Shown here piece after piece: positions 33,001 through 45,538 of a stretch of DNA of 64,000 bases. A program made the translations under genes and the position numbers. This DNA is from Sipunculus nudus (lineage: Eukaryota > Annelida > Sipuncula > Golfingiida > Sipunculidae), in NCBI GenBank assembly GCA_026874595.1, contig CM049320.1, positions 25,706,214-25,770,213 on the forward strand, read 5' to 3'. Below the pieces are notes generated by a model. That model did no database searches. It worked only from the letters and a program-made list of their open reading frames with translations, and was not told the origin of the DNA. Numbering within the stretch: the stretch's first letter is position 1; every line of letters starts with the position of its first letter.

Positions 33001-33806
33001 CAAAATCTGACAATGATTGAATTATTCCATCGATGGTGATAAGGGACAAGGTATATTTTGAAGAAATATTATAACTGAAATTACAATTTATAATTTGAAA
33101 TAACATATATACAGAGCTTTCAATAGGTAAAAATTTTCGAGAGTCCGGGACTTTTGAGGGTCCCAAGGGCCCGAGACACATTTGAAGGGTTCATATGGAT
33201 TGAACTCAATGTTTTGCATTATTTTATCATTAATAATACACAAATATTGATCAAATATATTGCATAGTTTTGCTTTACTTAAAAGAATAGCCCCATATAG
33301 CCTGAGAGAACCTCTTATGGTAAAACACGCCGTTTAAAAAGTAGTCCATGTACACAAATACATGTATTTATAAAATACAGGAAAATGATTATGATTATAT
33401 AGATTTAGCAGATTGTTTGCTGTGCAAGAAAAGAATGATTAAACATTTATTAATTAAAGTCAACAGTAGCTTTTAAGCTTTGAATTTAGGCTTTGCACTT
33501 TATATAAATATACTTTGATCTATCCAAACAAATGCCCCCGCGAGCACAGGTTAATGGCCTATTCCACGAGCATACGCTTAATGCACATGACTATCGTCCG
33601 CTGGTATCGGGCCTTTTGAGTCATCTTTGAGGTGATGTTAAATTAAAGCAGATAAAACCCCATGTCGCCAGCGGAGAGCCGAGCGTTTTACCTTTTCTGT
33701 AGAATGTATGTGATTTCTGGATTACTCTGTGTGTATATCAGGTAGATACTAGGTATAATCTCTGTCATGAGAAGTTCTAGTAATGTCTCTCCGACGGATG
33801 TATTAG

Positions 33807-33808
<2 letters not shown>

Positions 33809-33884
<76 letters not shown>
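33809..33884. repeat. (TA)38 microsatellite
   Basis: About 76 bp of uninterrupted TA. Such tracts can extrude as cruciforms and are often collapsed or variable in assemblies. Confidence 0.95.
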
Positions 33885-33886
<2 letters not shown>

Positions 33887-34310
33887 AGCTGTTAGTAAAC
33901 ACGGTACTTAAGTTAATGTTGACAAACAGAAAAGAACATGCAACTGAAGGAGGTTGGCTGCATATGTCCGGAAGCCGAAAGGTCACTAGTTGTAAAATTC
34001 CCTGTAAAAACTCTGGTTGGTCAAACTTACCGCCAGGTGTCTTTGTTGAATGTTTTTTTTTATTATTTAGGCGGCCACCCACATGTTATAAACACGTGGA
34101 TATAAAACAAAATGGTGTTTGATCGGGGGAATAGGCGTTTTGTGGACTATTTGTTCAATAAAAATTAAATTAAGGAATTAGTTGATAGACGTCAGATATC
34201 GGAATAGGCACCCTTTAAGTATGATAAAAGAAATGGAAAGACCAGTTTTTTTTAATGCAGAAAAAAATATTGTCAGTTTTGTAAGAAGTGGTGGAACAAA
34301 ATAGTGAAGT

Positions 34311-35045
34311 AAGGCTAAAAAAAAGGGTGGGCTTCTCAGGCACTTTTCTAAAAATTCAGTGCGGGCGGGCGATTTTTTTTTCTCACCTTTTTTGTATGTT
34401 TCGATAAAAATGTCATACTGAAATGTACCGAGGGCCAGTATATTTAACTTCAATTCTCACTCTCTGTATTTCATCATGATTAAATAATATGTAAGGTGCA
34501 GGTGTTTAAGTAAATTGGGACTTCCGATACAAGTGTCAGACCTGAGCTGCCGGGTATGTACATAATTCAGCTCCTGTGCAGACCTTTCTTTAATTGTATC
34601 TATTGTGACAAATCAGGAAAATCTCTGATTAGTAACTCTGTGTTTTATGAATCTTGCTGGGATACATGCGATGTGTTGAGAGTCAGTTTGTAACCGGGGG
34701 CCAGCCCCTAAGCATGGGCTGCCCCCTCTGCTCTATAGTTACACTAAAGATTAATATGCATCAACTCAGAGACTTGTAAGTTTGTCGCCCATGCATCCTG
34801 GACCTGGTTATATGATCTCTACAATATAATCAGGAAAAGAATGATAATAACAGACTTTTTTTGCTAAACAGGTAAAAGCACTATACATATTAAAAGGAGA
34901 TCTTATCAAAATTGTATTAATTTATCTTCTTGAAAGAAGATAAAAATAATAATAATAATAATAAAAATAGCAATAAAAATTTTGAATGTGGGAGGTTAAA
35001 ATTGACATTGGCGGTGCCATGAGGACCATACCTTTTTTGGCCTTA
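34311..35045. mobile_element. TIR MITE (GGTATGGTTCTCAGGCA family), copy 1, interrupted
   Basis: The left end AAGGCTAAAAAAAAGGG and right end CCATACCTTTTTTGGCCTTA are inverted. The interior matches the copies at 41.6 and 43.5 kb (AAAAATGTCATA, TAATAACAGA, GCTAAACAGGTAAAAGCACT). About 415 bp not found in those copies lies between 34413 and about 34828. Confidence 0.7.
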
Positions 35046-35689
35046 TATGAACATTTTATGTCAACAAAGAAGAACCTTGTAAATTAGTTTGGATACTTTC
35101 GGATGTACAATTCAGTAGTTAAGGTATAATGCTAAGTGTAATTCCTTACCGCATATTTCAGGGTAATAAAGAAGAATGTAGATAATCAATCACTCATCGA
35201 TCATCGGTCTTGTTTATTTCAAACTCAAACACTGAGTCATCATGTTGCGGGTAATTTTTTTATTTGACCACACATCATTGTCATATACAAACCTATACAT
35301 ATGTTTATGCATGTCATATTAATACTTAGGCATTTATCAACAAACGATTGGACATATCAACATTGTACATACTATTTAACACAATTAAAACATATTAAAA
35401 TAAACAAAATTTATTTGGTAAACCAACAATATTCAACAATATTCCTAAATTGTCGCTGAGATAATCACGTGTTACTAAACTGTAAATTGAACCCTGTTTT
35501 TTGATAGCCATCTTAAATAACACTGTTTGGTGAGTATTTGGGGTTATAGATAGAATATCAATATTTGCATGCAAGGTAAGAGCCCCACAAAATCTATTTC
35601 TTAACTATTATATCAGCAATATACAAGTAGCTGTGTCAAGCCATAATGGTTGTTCAAAGAACTTCATCATCTTAATGAATATCTTGGTT

Positions 35690-36010
35690 AACACTTCTTT
35701 ATAAAACTCTCCCTTAGCAAAATGAAAAGTTTGCCGCTGCTTTGCTGCAACCGTGCTGCAAAGCAGCAGAAACCAAAAAAGGCTGCAAGAAGAGTGTGCA
35801 GGAAGGCTGCGGCTAGTTGCATGCTTCCCGCTGCCTGGCAAAGGCTGCAGGAAAGTGTGCAGCAAATCTGAATTGTGTGCTGGAAGGTTGCGGGAGGGTT
35901 GCGGCTAGCCGCAGTCCTATAGAGTATTTTTATACTGTGTGCATGAAGGCTGCGGGAGGGTTGCTGCAGTCTTGCAGCGCTGACATATATAGTAAACAAT
36001 ACAAGCGCTG
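35690..36010. repeat. GC-rich degenerate repeat (GGCTGCGGGAGGGTTGC type)
   Basis: Irregular copies of GAAGGCTGCGG and GTGTGCAG words, with one copy of the palindrome GCGGCTAGCCGC at 35901-35912. It is related to the arrays at 36.7 and 37.5 kb. Long open frames here on both strands follow from composition. Confidence 0.7.
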
Positions 36011-36218
36011 CAGCCTCTGGCGGGGAGAGTCTATACTATCTAAGTTTGTACGGATCCGTACAGACCCTCAGACACGTATATGCCTTGTGAAGCGTGAGGA
36101 CACCAAACAAACCCCACATATTATAACTGTTACAGATGCTTAGACTCCGCTGGGACCAAAACTTTTGCTGGATGATCAGCATTAATAAAGTATGGGCACT
36201 TACTCTGGATGAAGTCAG

Positions 36219-36345
36219 ATATTGCATCGTCTCCGTCTGGCCGATGGCGCTTTTCGGTTGGAATTACAACCAATAGGAATTTAGCATCATTGACAACAAG
36301 CGATGTATGATGGGAAGGATGCTTATGAAAATATGGTCTATCCTA
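36219..36345 (-). CDS. Possible first exon or promoter, unidentified
   Basis: On the minus strand a unique, moderately GC stretch carries CCTATTGGTTG (inverted CCAAT). One frame is open from about 36345 and reads LLVVIPTEKRHRPDGDD then AISDFIQ. It ends at a strong donor, CCAGA|GTAAGT (exon end 36205). It looks more like coding sequence than the flanking repeats do. However, there is no in-frame ATG (ATGs lie in other frames), no family is recognised and no partner exon was found. It could equally be a promoter region. Confidence 0.2.
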
Positions 36346-36699
36346 GTGCACGGCACTGGCATTCCTTGGAAAAGCCCCCCTGAATTCGTCTTTTGCATAG
36401 ATTGCCCACCTAATTTGCATGGGATTTCTTTTCCGGCGGTGTCCAGTTGGCATGCAACATCTGAATCCCGGCAGTTCAAAGGATAAAAAAACATTTCGGG
36501 CGCACATATATTGTGATATATTAATTTAATTTGATACATAAGAAGTTTATTTCTATATATAAATACAAGATTGTTTCTTTATCGCACAACAAGCAGTGGT
36601 AATTCATGTTACAGGTCCTTGCATGAACGGCAGGGTGAACTCTCACCGCCAGATGGTCGGACTCCGTATCACAGATAAATGGAGTCCGTACGTGGCGGA

Positions 36700-36914
36700 C
36701 TAGCGGGAGGGTTGCGGCTAGCCGCAGCCTCATAGAGTTAACTGGATGCTGTGCGCAGGAAGGCTGCGGGAGGATTGCGGCTAGCCGCAGTCTAATAGAG
36801 TTAACTGGATGCTGTGCGCAGGAAGGCTGCAGGAGGGTTGCGGCTAGCCGCAGTCTAATAGAGTTAACTGGATGCTGTGCGCAGGAAGGCTGCAGGAGGG
36901 TTGCGGCTAGCCGC
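36700..36914. repeat. 63-bp tandem repeat, four copies, with 14-bp palindrome
   Basis: The palindrome TGCGGCTAGCCGCA recurs at 36713, 36776, 36839 and 36902, exactly 63 bp apart. The units between contain AGAGTTAACTGGATGCTGTG and CGCAGGAAGGCTGC. Confidence 0.95.
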
Positions 36915-37449
36915 AGTCTTTTACAGTTTTATTTGCTCTACTATTTCCTGTCTTACCCTGCTGTGATTGGCTAAACTGATTTTGGAGGGAAAGGCAGCCA
37001 TTTTTGCAAAATTAGTAAAAGACAGTGCTTTGTTAGCTCTTCTAAAAATATGAAGATCTGTGCCAAATAGCTCAAGTAAGAGTAACATTCAACAGATCCA
37101 GCATGTTCAGAGGACTCATTGGATTAATTAGAACATACAATTAGTTGATGGGAGGAACAAAGAGAGGGTGTTATGTTACTACCACCAGTAAGTTTGAACT
37201 ACATATTTACATGTAATTTCTAACAAAGCTTGATTAAGTTTGGTTTATATTTAAAAGCCATTATGGATTAAGGTTTAATTGTATGTGCAAATTAAATGGA
37301 GTTTCATGAGAGCTTGTTCTGTTGAGTACCTGCATTTATATTTGGAGCAGAGACAGTCACTGACTAATGACATGGCATGTCTGCTTGTACACAATAACTG
37401 AGCCCAGGTGCTATTGTTTATACATATCATGGCTGCTATCTAATTGGCC

Positions 37450-38090
37450 CCTGCTGCGGGAAAGTGTGCGAGAAGGCTGCGGGAAAGTGTGCGAGAAGCT
37501 GCAGAAAGTGTGCAAGGCTGCAGGAAGTGTGCGAGAAGGATGCGGGAAAGTGTGCAAGAAGGCTGCGGGAAAGTGTGCGAGAAGGCTGCAGGAAAGTGTG
37601 CGAGGCTGCGGGAAGTGTGCCAGAAGGCTGCGGGAAAGTGTGCGAGAAGGCTGCAGGAAAAGGGCTGCGGGAACATTGGTTACAGCAAGCCTGCAGCAAG
37701 GTTGCCGCAAACTAATTTGCATGGCAAATTGTGACCTTGCTGCAAGGTTGCTGCAAAGCTGCGGGAAAGTGTGCGAGAAGCTGCAGAAAGTGTGCAAGGC
37801 TGCAGGAAGTGTGCGAGAAGGCTGCGGGAAAGTGTGCAAGAAGGCTGCGGGAAAGTTTGCGAGAAGGCTGCGGGAAAGTGTGCGAGAAGCTGCAGGAAGT
37901 GTGCAAGGCTGCAGGAAGTGTGCGAGAAGGCTGCGGGAAAGTGTGTGAGAAGGCTGCAGGAAAAGGGCTGCGGGAACATTGGTTGCAGCAAGCCTGCAGC
38001 AAGGTTGCCGCAAACTAATTTGCATGGCAAATTGTGACCTTGCTGCAAGGTTGCTGCAAAGCTGCAGCAAGTTTGCAGCAACAGTGCGCG
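37450..38090. repeat. GC-rich 23-bp tandem repeat in a 303-bp higher-order duplication
   Basis: The unit is AGGCTGCGGGAAAGTGTGCG plus AGA, with 17- to 23-bp variants. The whole block is duplicated with a 303-bp period. GAACATTGG occurs at 37671 and 37974, each followed by GCAAGCCTGCAGCAAGG and the hairpin AATTTGC-ATG-GCAAATT. Both strands are open for about 190-230 codons because the unit lacks stops. The translations are Cys/Arg/Lys or Ser/His/Leu low-complexity and match no family. Confidence 0.9.
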
Positions 38091-38744
38091 GCAAGCTTGT
38101 TTTTTGCTAAGGGCTGTTGCAATGCTTTCGAATGCTATACAGATATATGAGATATATGAGAACTACTATTTTCCATATTGAAAATATGGGATGTTGATGC
38201 TTGTCAGGGCCATTGAAGATTTTCTGACCCATTGGACTGGCCAAAAGTGGTCTTATTCCACAGGTGATCTTATTAGATAGGCCAGTTATAACTATAACCA
38301 ATGTGAATGTTTTTGGTTCACTCAAGGCAGGTGGTCTTTCAAGACATGTTCCACTGTATGTAACTTATTGGAGATAAGATGCTGATTGACACATATATGT
38401 TACAACCTTAGAATTATAGGTAAATACAAATCAAATTATCATTCATACAAATATAAATATCATACAGGGGTATAAACACTATATGTGTATCTTAATTATC
38501 TTGGTAAACCCACAATGTAATCTTATGAATGCATGCAGCCACATAACACACTCGTATAGGTTTATGAACTATAAAGTAGCATTATATCTGAGATTGTATA
38601 TATGCATTATATACATATATTTACAAACTTGATTGTATACATAATGTATTTTTATGGAGTCAAGCATAAAACAACATACGAATGTACATGCATGGCGCAT
38701 TCACACAAATATGCATTCTATGTGCGATGATTAAAAATATGGTT

Positions 38745-38819
38745 TACATGTAAGCAGGACGCTGGAGGCAAACTAGCTTGTTTAACCTCCGTTGCGGAAG
38801 CCACAACTGCTTACATGTA
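38745..38819. repeat. Perfect inverted repeat, 13-bp arms
   Basis: TACATGTAAGCAG at 38745-38757 pairs with CTGCTTACATGTA at 38807-38819 across a 49-bp loop that itself contains GGAGG/CCTCC. It may be a small foldback or MITE remnant. Confidence 0.75.
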
Positions 38820-40510
38820 GAAATTTTACCTGAATAAAGACAATTTCTACAATAAACTATAATACTACCTGTTTACAATTATAGCAACCATTCCCACAAT
38901 TATAATATGTATACTTTCACTGCAAGAATAGCAATTAGGTGGCAGCCTTGGTCTTGTAAAACAAATAAAATTGGACATGTTCCACAGATACACAAGATAT
39001 AAAGTAAAACTGCAACATATAAAATATAACAACAATTCACAAGTGCTAAAAGATATAAAGAATGATTGATTTTATACAAAAGGCATTTAAATATCTGGAA
39101 AAGCCTGAATTTTTTTTCTGTTCATAGTGATTTGCCAATTTTGGATGTATAATTAACAAATAGATGTTTACAAACATCAATTATTTCAAATTAGCATAAA
39201 ACATGCATAATGTTTGAACATATCCTCATTTGTGTGTTATGCTTATATATGCATATGTGAAAATGTATATATATATATATATATACATATATATATGCAT
39301 GTGTGTGTATTTATATATATATGTGTGTATATATATATGTATATGTTTTGTTGATTGCACATGTATTTACTATGTTGAATTTATACTTGTGTAGTTCGAG
39401 GTGAAGGATTTATATAGGGTGAAGCCCTGTTTTCTGATCGTTGCTTTTTTTCTGTCATAAAAATATTGCTTTAACCAACATGCAGAGCAATCAACTCTTG
39501 AATATTAATCTATTCAGATTCTAACAAAGGTCAGAGGTCATGCATATAACCTTCAAATGACAATGATACTGGTTTATAAATCATTAACCTTAACTGAGAA
39601 ATTGGTCAGGTGAAATTACTTAATGAATACTGATATTAGATGTCAATTGAATGATGTTTAGTCAACCTTTGACCTTAATTCAAAACCAAATCATGAACTC
39701 AGATTGACCTTTGTGCACAATATCTTAACCTTGATTTTGCCATTGACCTCTGTCCACTTGTCCTTGTACTTCAAATGACCTTTGACCTTAGCTTATAATA
39801 TATATTCTAAACTCCTTTCTCCTTTTTCCTAGATCAAGTTTTGCATGACAACATATCTGGTGATAGGCTGGACTTAAAATTACAATTAAAAAAAAAAAGC
39901 TTTCACAAAAACATACCACGATGTGTACTTTGCACACTAGATGGTGCTAGGAAGCCAAGGCAGTATTACTGCAAATAACTACAAACATGTTTCAATATAC
40001 CCCATTCTACTTCAATATAAGGTGAGCATCACCTGATCACAACAGGCATAGGACACATACACTAATATATACATGTAGTAACCCCTAGGTCAGACCATAT
40101 GAGTAGAAATGTAAATCATCCATTAATGAAGACATCAGTTACACCCAAGTCATAACATAAATCTATGTACAGGAGAGTTCAAAGGGCTGCTTAAAAATGT
40201 CTTCATTATTAATTACGGTAATATCACTTTTGTATCTCAGCACCATCTTGTGTTCATTTAGTAAAACATATAACTCATGAAAAAGTTCATACTGGATAAC
40301 CCCTTCCATTGTTTATCCCCTTGCGTTAAGATGGATTAAAACTGAAGTTATTTTTTGCCTTGAAACTTATTGAAATTTAATGCATGCTACCATTTCATGC
40401 AAGATAATAAAGAGTTATGTGGTGTCAACGTTGGATACTAGATGGTGCTGGGATTCAAAGGTGGCATTACTATAAAAAAGCAATGAGCATATTTCAATTA
40501 ACCCCATGAT
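38820..40510. other. AT-rich intergenic stretch, no gene seen
   Basis: Contains AT/GT dinucleotide runs at about 39265-39345 and degenerate TGACCTTTGACCTT words near 39660-39790. TAGATGGTGCT is duplicated near 39940 and 40440. No coding frame or RNA gene is recognisable. Confidence 0.5.
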
Positions 40511-40514
40511 GATA

Positions 40515-40997
40515 CTAGGGTTGGGACGATAACAGATTTTCTTTAACGATACATCATATTGTAATATCAGTATCTAACATGATAACTCCATCAGTTGAAA
40601 TCATATTTTACAACCATCAGTCCTTTCTGCCATGATTCTGGGACTACCTATAATCAGCCAAATCCCCAGAGATTTTGTAGATTGTGATTCTGTCAGTTTG
40701 TCAAACACCGTCAAGGTGAACATACAAATATCCATATATTATTGATAATATAAAGATTACTTTAAATCATTAAAATAAATGTTATCTTTTAAACATTTTA
40801 CTTTTCTTAACACATAAAGACATTGGTGATGCCATTTATTATCTATAGGTAATAATCCTAAAGAGCATTTATGTGAACCAAAAACGTTAGATAAAAATGC
40901 ATGTCATGTTATAATGATTATAGCTAAGGAAGCTAATGTTACGATTATTGCAGCTATCATTAAAATTCAATATTACGTTATGTCATCCCGACCCTAG
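40515..40997. mobile_element. TIR MITE, CTAGGGTTGGGA ends, copy 1
   Basis: Left end CTAGGGTTGGGACGATAAC. Right end, reverse-complemented, CTAGGGTCGGGATGACATAA. The 483-bp non-coding interior includes ATCTATAGGTAATAATCCTA, shared with the copy at 47.1-47.5 kb. No target duplication was confirmed. Confidence 0.65.
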
Positions 40998-41570
40998 CTA
41001 CTATGATCTAAGGTGAGCAAAACCTGATCATGACATGGGATGTTCTCGCAGATGGTGTATCATTTTACAGATTTACAGTTATAGAGTATTGACAGAATAT
41101 GAGAGAGAGTACATCAGAGACTGGAGTACAAAACAGTGAATCGAGCACCCATTCATGAGTAGTGAATATTATTTTGCAAAAAGCCACATTTGTAATTTAA
41201 TGTTCATCCTGTGGAAAGGTTCAATCTTATTACTTACAAACCCTGACAGTAACACATATCATTTTGCTCTACAGACACACGATTTCCTTCATTTCAACAT
41301 TAAATTTATCATGAAAACCTCATAAGTGACAATAAAAAATTATCAATTTGAAGAAAAATAGTCTTATTTTATGCCATGAAAAGTTTTAACAATTCATGCA
41401 AGAAACATCACATTATAGAAGATCTTAAATGAGTGAAACCATAATAATAGCATAAAGTCTGTTCAGGTGAAGTGTATGTAAGGATTGTAACACATTGGTA
41501 TAACTAAAATACTGACACATTGGGTGTTCTTATCTTTTAGTAATATTCATAGATATAAGATAAAGATATA

Positions 41571-41859
41571 AGGCAAAAAAAAAATAAGGTATGGTTTTCA
41601 GGCACTTTTTTCAGAAATCAGTGCAGGCGGGTGGCATTTTATTTTTTAACCTTTTTTTGAATGTTTCAATAAAAATGTCATATAATCAGAAATAAGCATG
41701 AAAATAACAATTTTTTTTGCTAAACACTACATAAATTGTATTATTTATCTTCCTGAAAGATAAAAAATCAAAATAAAAATTTTTGATGGGGGGGGGGGGG
41801 GGGGGTTAAAATTGATGTGGGTGGTGCCTGAGAACCATACCTTTTATTTTTTTGGCCTA
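41571..41859. mobile_element. TIR MITE (GGTATGGTTCTCAGGCA family), copy 2
   Basis: Starts AGGCAAAAAAAAAATAAGG and ends CATACCTTTTATTTTTTTGG plus CCTA. It contains a G18 run at 41788-41805 where the 34.3 kb copy has TGTGGGAGG, so the homopolymer grew inside the element. Confidence 0.75.
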
Positions 41860-42799
41860 AAACAGACATTTTCATCTTTAGCTTCTGCAACAATATTTGG
41901 ACAAACATGATAAAAATACACCAAGCTGAAAAACTACACTATGTTCCGTTAATTGTTTTGTTCTAAGTAAAAGGTGTGAAATCACAAGATATTCAAGAGT
42001 GAAGTCCATCTTTTTTAAAATTCACATGTGCAAGTACTAATATGAGATAAAATTGACTAGATGCTAGGCTGTGGTATAACAGTGATAGTCACAGGAGTAA
42101 AAAAAGTTTGTCAAATACAAAACTATTATCATACATTTGATAGTCAAATGCAAATATATTTCTTTGGTTGATAATAAATACAAGAATGAAGATTTTATCA
42201 CATACATGATTATTATATGGGCATTAACACAAGTAAAATCGATCCTGATAAAGCTAATTTGACTAGATTTTATGTACCTGTATAAGGAGAAACTATAGTG
42301 TCTATAGGTTAAAAATCTCAAGCTATATGTTATCTCTTCATTTATGAGATAAACATCTTGAAATTTTTAAATCTTTTGTTCAAAGTATTGAAATGTTATA
42401 AAACAAAATATGCCTAACAGTGCCAGCAATGTTCCTGGGGTTATGATCCCTGATGACAAAACATGCACTGCTCATCATGGCCACAACTGTAACATTTTAT
42501 TGTATTATTATTATTATATGTATGCAACTCTTAAAATGTTTATAATTACATTAAATTACATGAATATTTCTTTCATCAAGCTGGTTAACTTCACATTAAC
42601 TACAAACGAGAATATATATAATTATCTGTCATCTGTGATGAAGTGGGGAAACTCTTTTCAGTTTGTGAACACTAGCGCTCCCGTGCACTGAACACATGCA
42701 TAATAGGAAATAAAATTATAATATTGCCATGTGAAGTCAGTGGGAAAAGCAACTCCATAATCTTACGCTATGAAACATAAATCCACTCAGAAATGTATA

Positions 42800-42992
42800 C
42801 AATGAAATCTCACTAATTAACACGTCCACCAGGGTGACCAGTCAAAAAGGTCATGTTAGCGGGGTGGTCATGTTGGCCGGGTGGTCATGCTAGCACGTTT
42901 TAGGAGGTTTTTGTCAGTCAGGGACCAAAAAAAGGTGGTCGCTGTAGCAGAATGTTGATGACAATGGGTGGTTATTAGGCAAGATTTCACTG
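42800..42992. mobile_element. 193-bp pogo/Tigger-like MITE with TA duplication
   Basis: The ends CAATGAAATCTCACTAATTA and (reverse complement) CAGTGAAATCTTGCCTAATA are inverted and flanked by TA on both sides. The interior is GGTGGTCATG-rich. CAGTGAAA-type ends with a TA target fit Tc1/mariner pogo-type elements. Confidence 0.75.
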
Positions 42993-43460
42993 TATATGCA
43001 GGTATTTTCTCATTAAAATAAAAACTAGTTTACTGAACTATACTAATTTTAAAACACTATTTCTGCCTTGGATATATTATGTACACTGCATTGCCACAAA
43101 ACACATTTAAAGCTCTTGTATACGTTTTCATATAAAACACCAATAAATCATAAAATATGTATATGTAGATTAAACTTAATTATGTAAATTATATGTAAGT
43201 ATATAGCACACAACCCACACTATACACTATTAAACCATCTTTGCTGCCAAAAATAAATCAATTTGGTCTGATGTTGATTTTGTCACATACTGTCTACCTG
43301 ACGACTGTAGAAAACAAAATTGTTCCGAAATGGATACAATGTACCACATGTACTTTACAATGTACTACTCCAGATTGCTGCTAGCTAATTATCTGCAACA
43401 CAAGAAACAGTGTTGGAAGAAACTCAAGCAATCACCCCAGGATAGAAACTACCTAGGGCT

Positions 43461-43745
43461 ATGGCCCCAAAAAAAGGTTTGGTTCTCAGGCACTTTTTTC
43501 AGGAAACTGTAGGGAAGGGCGATTTTTTATGTCGCAATAAAAAATGTCATATGATCAAGGAAAAGCCTGATAATAACAGAATGTTTTTGCTAAACAGGTA
43601 AAAGCACTACATAACAAAGGTTATCTTATCAAAATTATATTATATATTATCTTCTTGAAAAATTAAAATCAAAATAAAAATTTTTCATGCGGGGGGTTAA
43701 AATTGACGCAGGGATGCCTGAGAACCATACCTTTTTTTTGGCCTA
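43461..43745. mobile_element. TIR MITE (GGTATGGTTCTCAGGCA family), copy 3, best preserved
   Basis: A 285-bp element with long inverted ends: GGCCCCAAAAAAAGG then TTGGTTCTCAGGCA on the left, TGCCTGAGAACCATACC then TTTTTTTTGGCC on the right. The flanks are TA-rich. There is no coding region. Confidence 0.8.
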
Positions 43746-44599
43746 TAAGAATATTGATTAGTGAAAGGAACTGCATGTAAAATCATGTGAGATGATTGAA
43801 AAAAATAAAACTCTTTCAATGAACATCTGAAAAAAAAACATTGACTTGTATTTAAAACAATGAAAATATTTTGATATATTAAAACCCTTGTTGTTTAAAC
43901 TCACTTAAATCAAATATCCTTTTGCAAAAGTTTCATGCTTGGAGTTCAAAACTTAAAAGTTAAATTATCACTAAATAAAACCCACTTGTGTTTAACTGTG
44001 GATAAGTCCAAGCCTTATGGTAAGTCCTTGTGACTGTGGTGACATAACAAGGTTTCACTGTTTATGTATATCATATTGTTAGTGAAATGTAAATAATATG
44101 TATTGAGTCAAATCAAAGAATCAATATAGTCATAAGTGGTGTATGCTATAAAGCCATATACCTTGGTATTTCAAATACCTAGGTGAATTTCAAGCTCAAC
44201 AGGGTTACATGATCTGATCCTACTTATTTTGCTATATGTTTTATGCATAATGTACTACTCTATACACTACCATGCACTGTCTATCTGAGTAATAAGTATG
44301 ACTTTCTGTATAATATATTAATATATACACAATTTACATGTACTTTTCAAACAAAAAAACTTATAATCAGATTTTTAAAAGTCAACAAAAAGAAATAAAC
44401 AAGGACACGTTCCAAGTAAATACTTAGTGTATACATGTATTGGAGGGCATTAGCTTCATAAGTAGTCAATTAATATAACAATATATCTACCTCTGTTGGT
44501 GCCATTACAATTTGGTCTGTTAAGTCTTCATTGCACAATATAAACAGGGAAAGCTTATCTTAAGAAGCATATCTCTATTACACATACCTTGCTAATATA

Positions 44600-44910
44600 G
44601 ACATCTCTATATTATAGACACCTGAAGAGGTTACATGAGTGGTTCACTGAGAACTGCCATCTCTCCCCATACAGACACCTCCCTATTACAGACGCCCCTC
44701 TATTACAGACATATATGTATTACAGACACACATTTTATGGACAGTTCTCTGTTATGGACAACTCTGTTTTTATGGACACTTCTCTATTATTGGACACCTC
44801 TCTATTATGGACATCTCTATTACAGGGTTTTTCTTTTATATGCATCTTTAGATCGATTTGTTATAGGAATCTCTTTATTCTAGATACCTATCTATTACAG
44901 GCACCCCCAT
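44600..44910. repeat. Degenerate ~15-17-bp CTATTAYRGACA tandem repeat
   Basis: Repeated words CTCTATTATGGACA, CTATTACAGACA and CTGTTATGGACA. It may be a relic of an element whose ends resemble CTGTAATATGC...TACTGTA (about 45030-45057). It lies downstream of the M13 peptidase stop. Confidence 0.6.
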
Positions 44911-45438
44911 TAATATTGAAAATCTCAGAGTTTCACATGCATGAAGCAGTCATATGAGAGGCCACCATATGAGGTCAGTAATTTTTCTTATACTTTCACC
45001 TCCCTATTCTTGGCTTTTAGGTCCCATCCGTGTCTGTAATATGCATGTTCTACTGTATGCATTGTATGATTGTATAAATAGTTTCTGTATGCCTTACATG
45101 AACATATTATTGTACATTTAAGTGAATAATGATGAATCCTGGCATTTTTTATGACTGGTTTGTAATGTTTAACAGTTTGTAATATCCTTGTATAAAAGAT
45201 AAATGTTAATTAAAAAATAATTTTGATAACTTTGATCAGTCTGTTCCAAACAGTACTGGGCAAACAAGGTGTGCCTCTTTTAAATAATACTTCAAAGTCA
45301 ACTGTTAATTATATTAGTGGACTATAGGTAATTTTTCTATCTCCAATTCTAGAGAGTTCATTGAGAGGTAAAGACTCTAAATAACAGGAGGAAAGAAGCC
45401 TTGGTTAATGTTTAGTGAGTTGGTGCACTGTTGTACTT

Positions 45439-45538
45439 CTACCACACGACACATTTGTCTTTGGGGTTCATTTTTGATCCGTGTGGACATTTGAACTGCT
45501 GTGCAAACTCTTGGGAATTGGATAATGTTCCTATGACC
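45439..45538 (-). CDS. ECE-like: M13 peptidase exon i (C-terminus)
   Basis: Acceptor TTTTTCAG|GGTCAT, stop TAG at 45441-45439. Reads [18 protein letters not shown], then [11 protein letters not shown]. The terminal C-x-V-W is invariant in M13 enzymes, so the gene end is certain. Confidence 0.97.

Noticed and set aside
37411-38094. Long open frames on both strands (227 codons minus, 193 plus) as possible Cys/Arg-rich or Ser/His-rich proteins
   Set aside because: They arise because a 23-bp GC-rich tandem unit lacks stops in several frames; the translations are pure low complexity and several frames are open at once.
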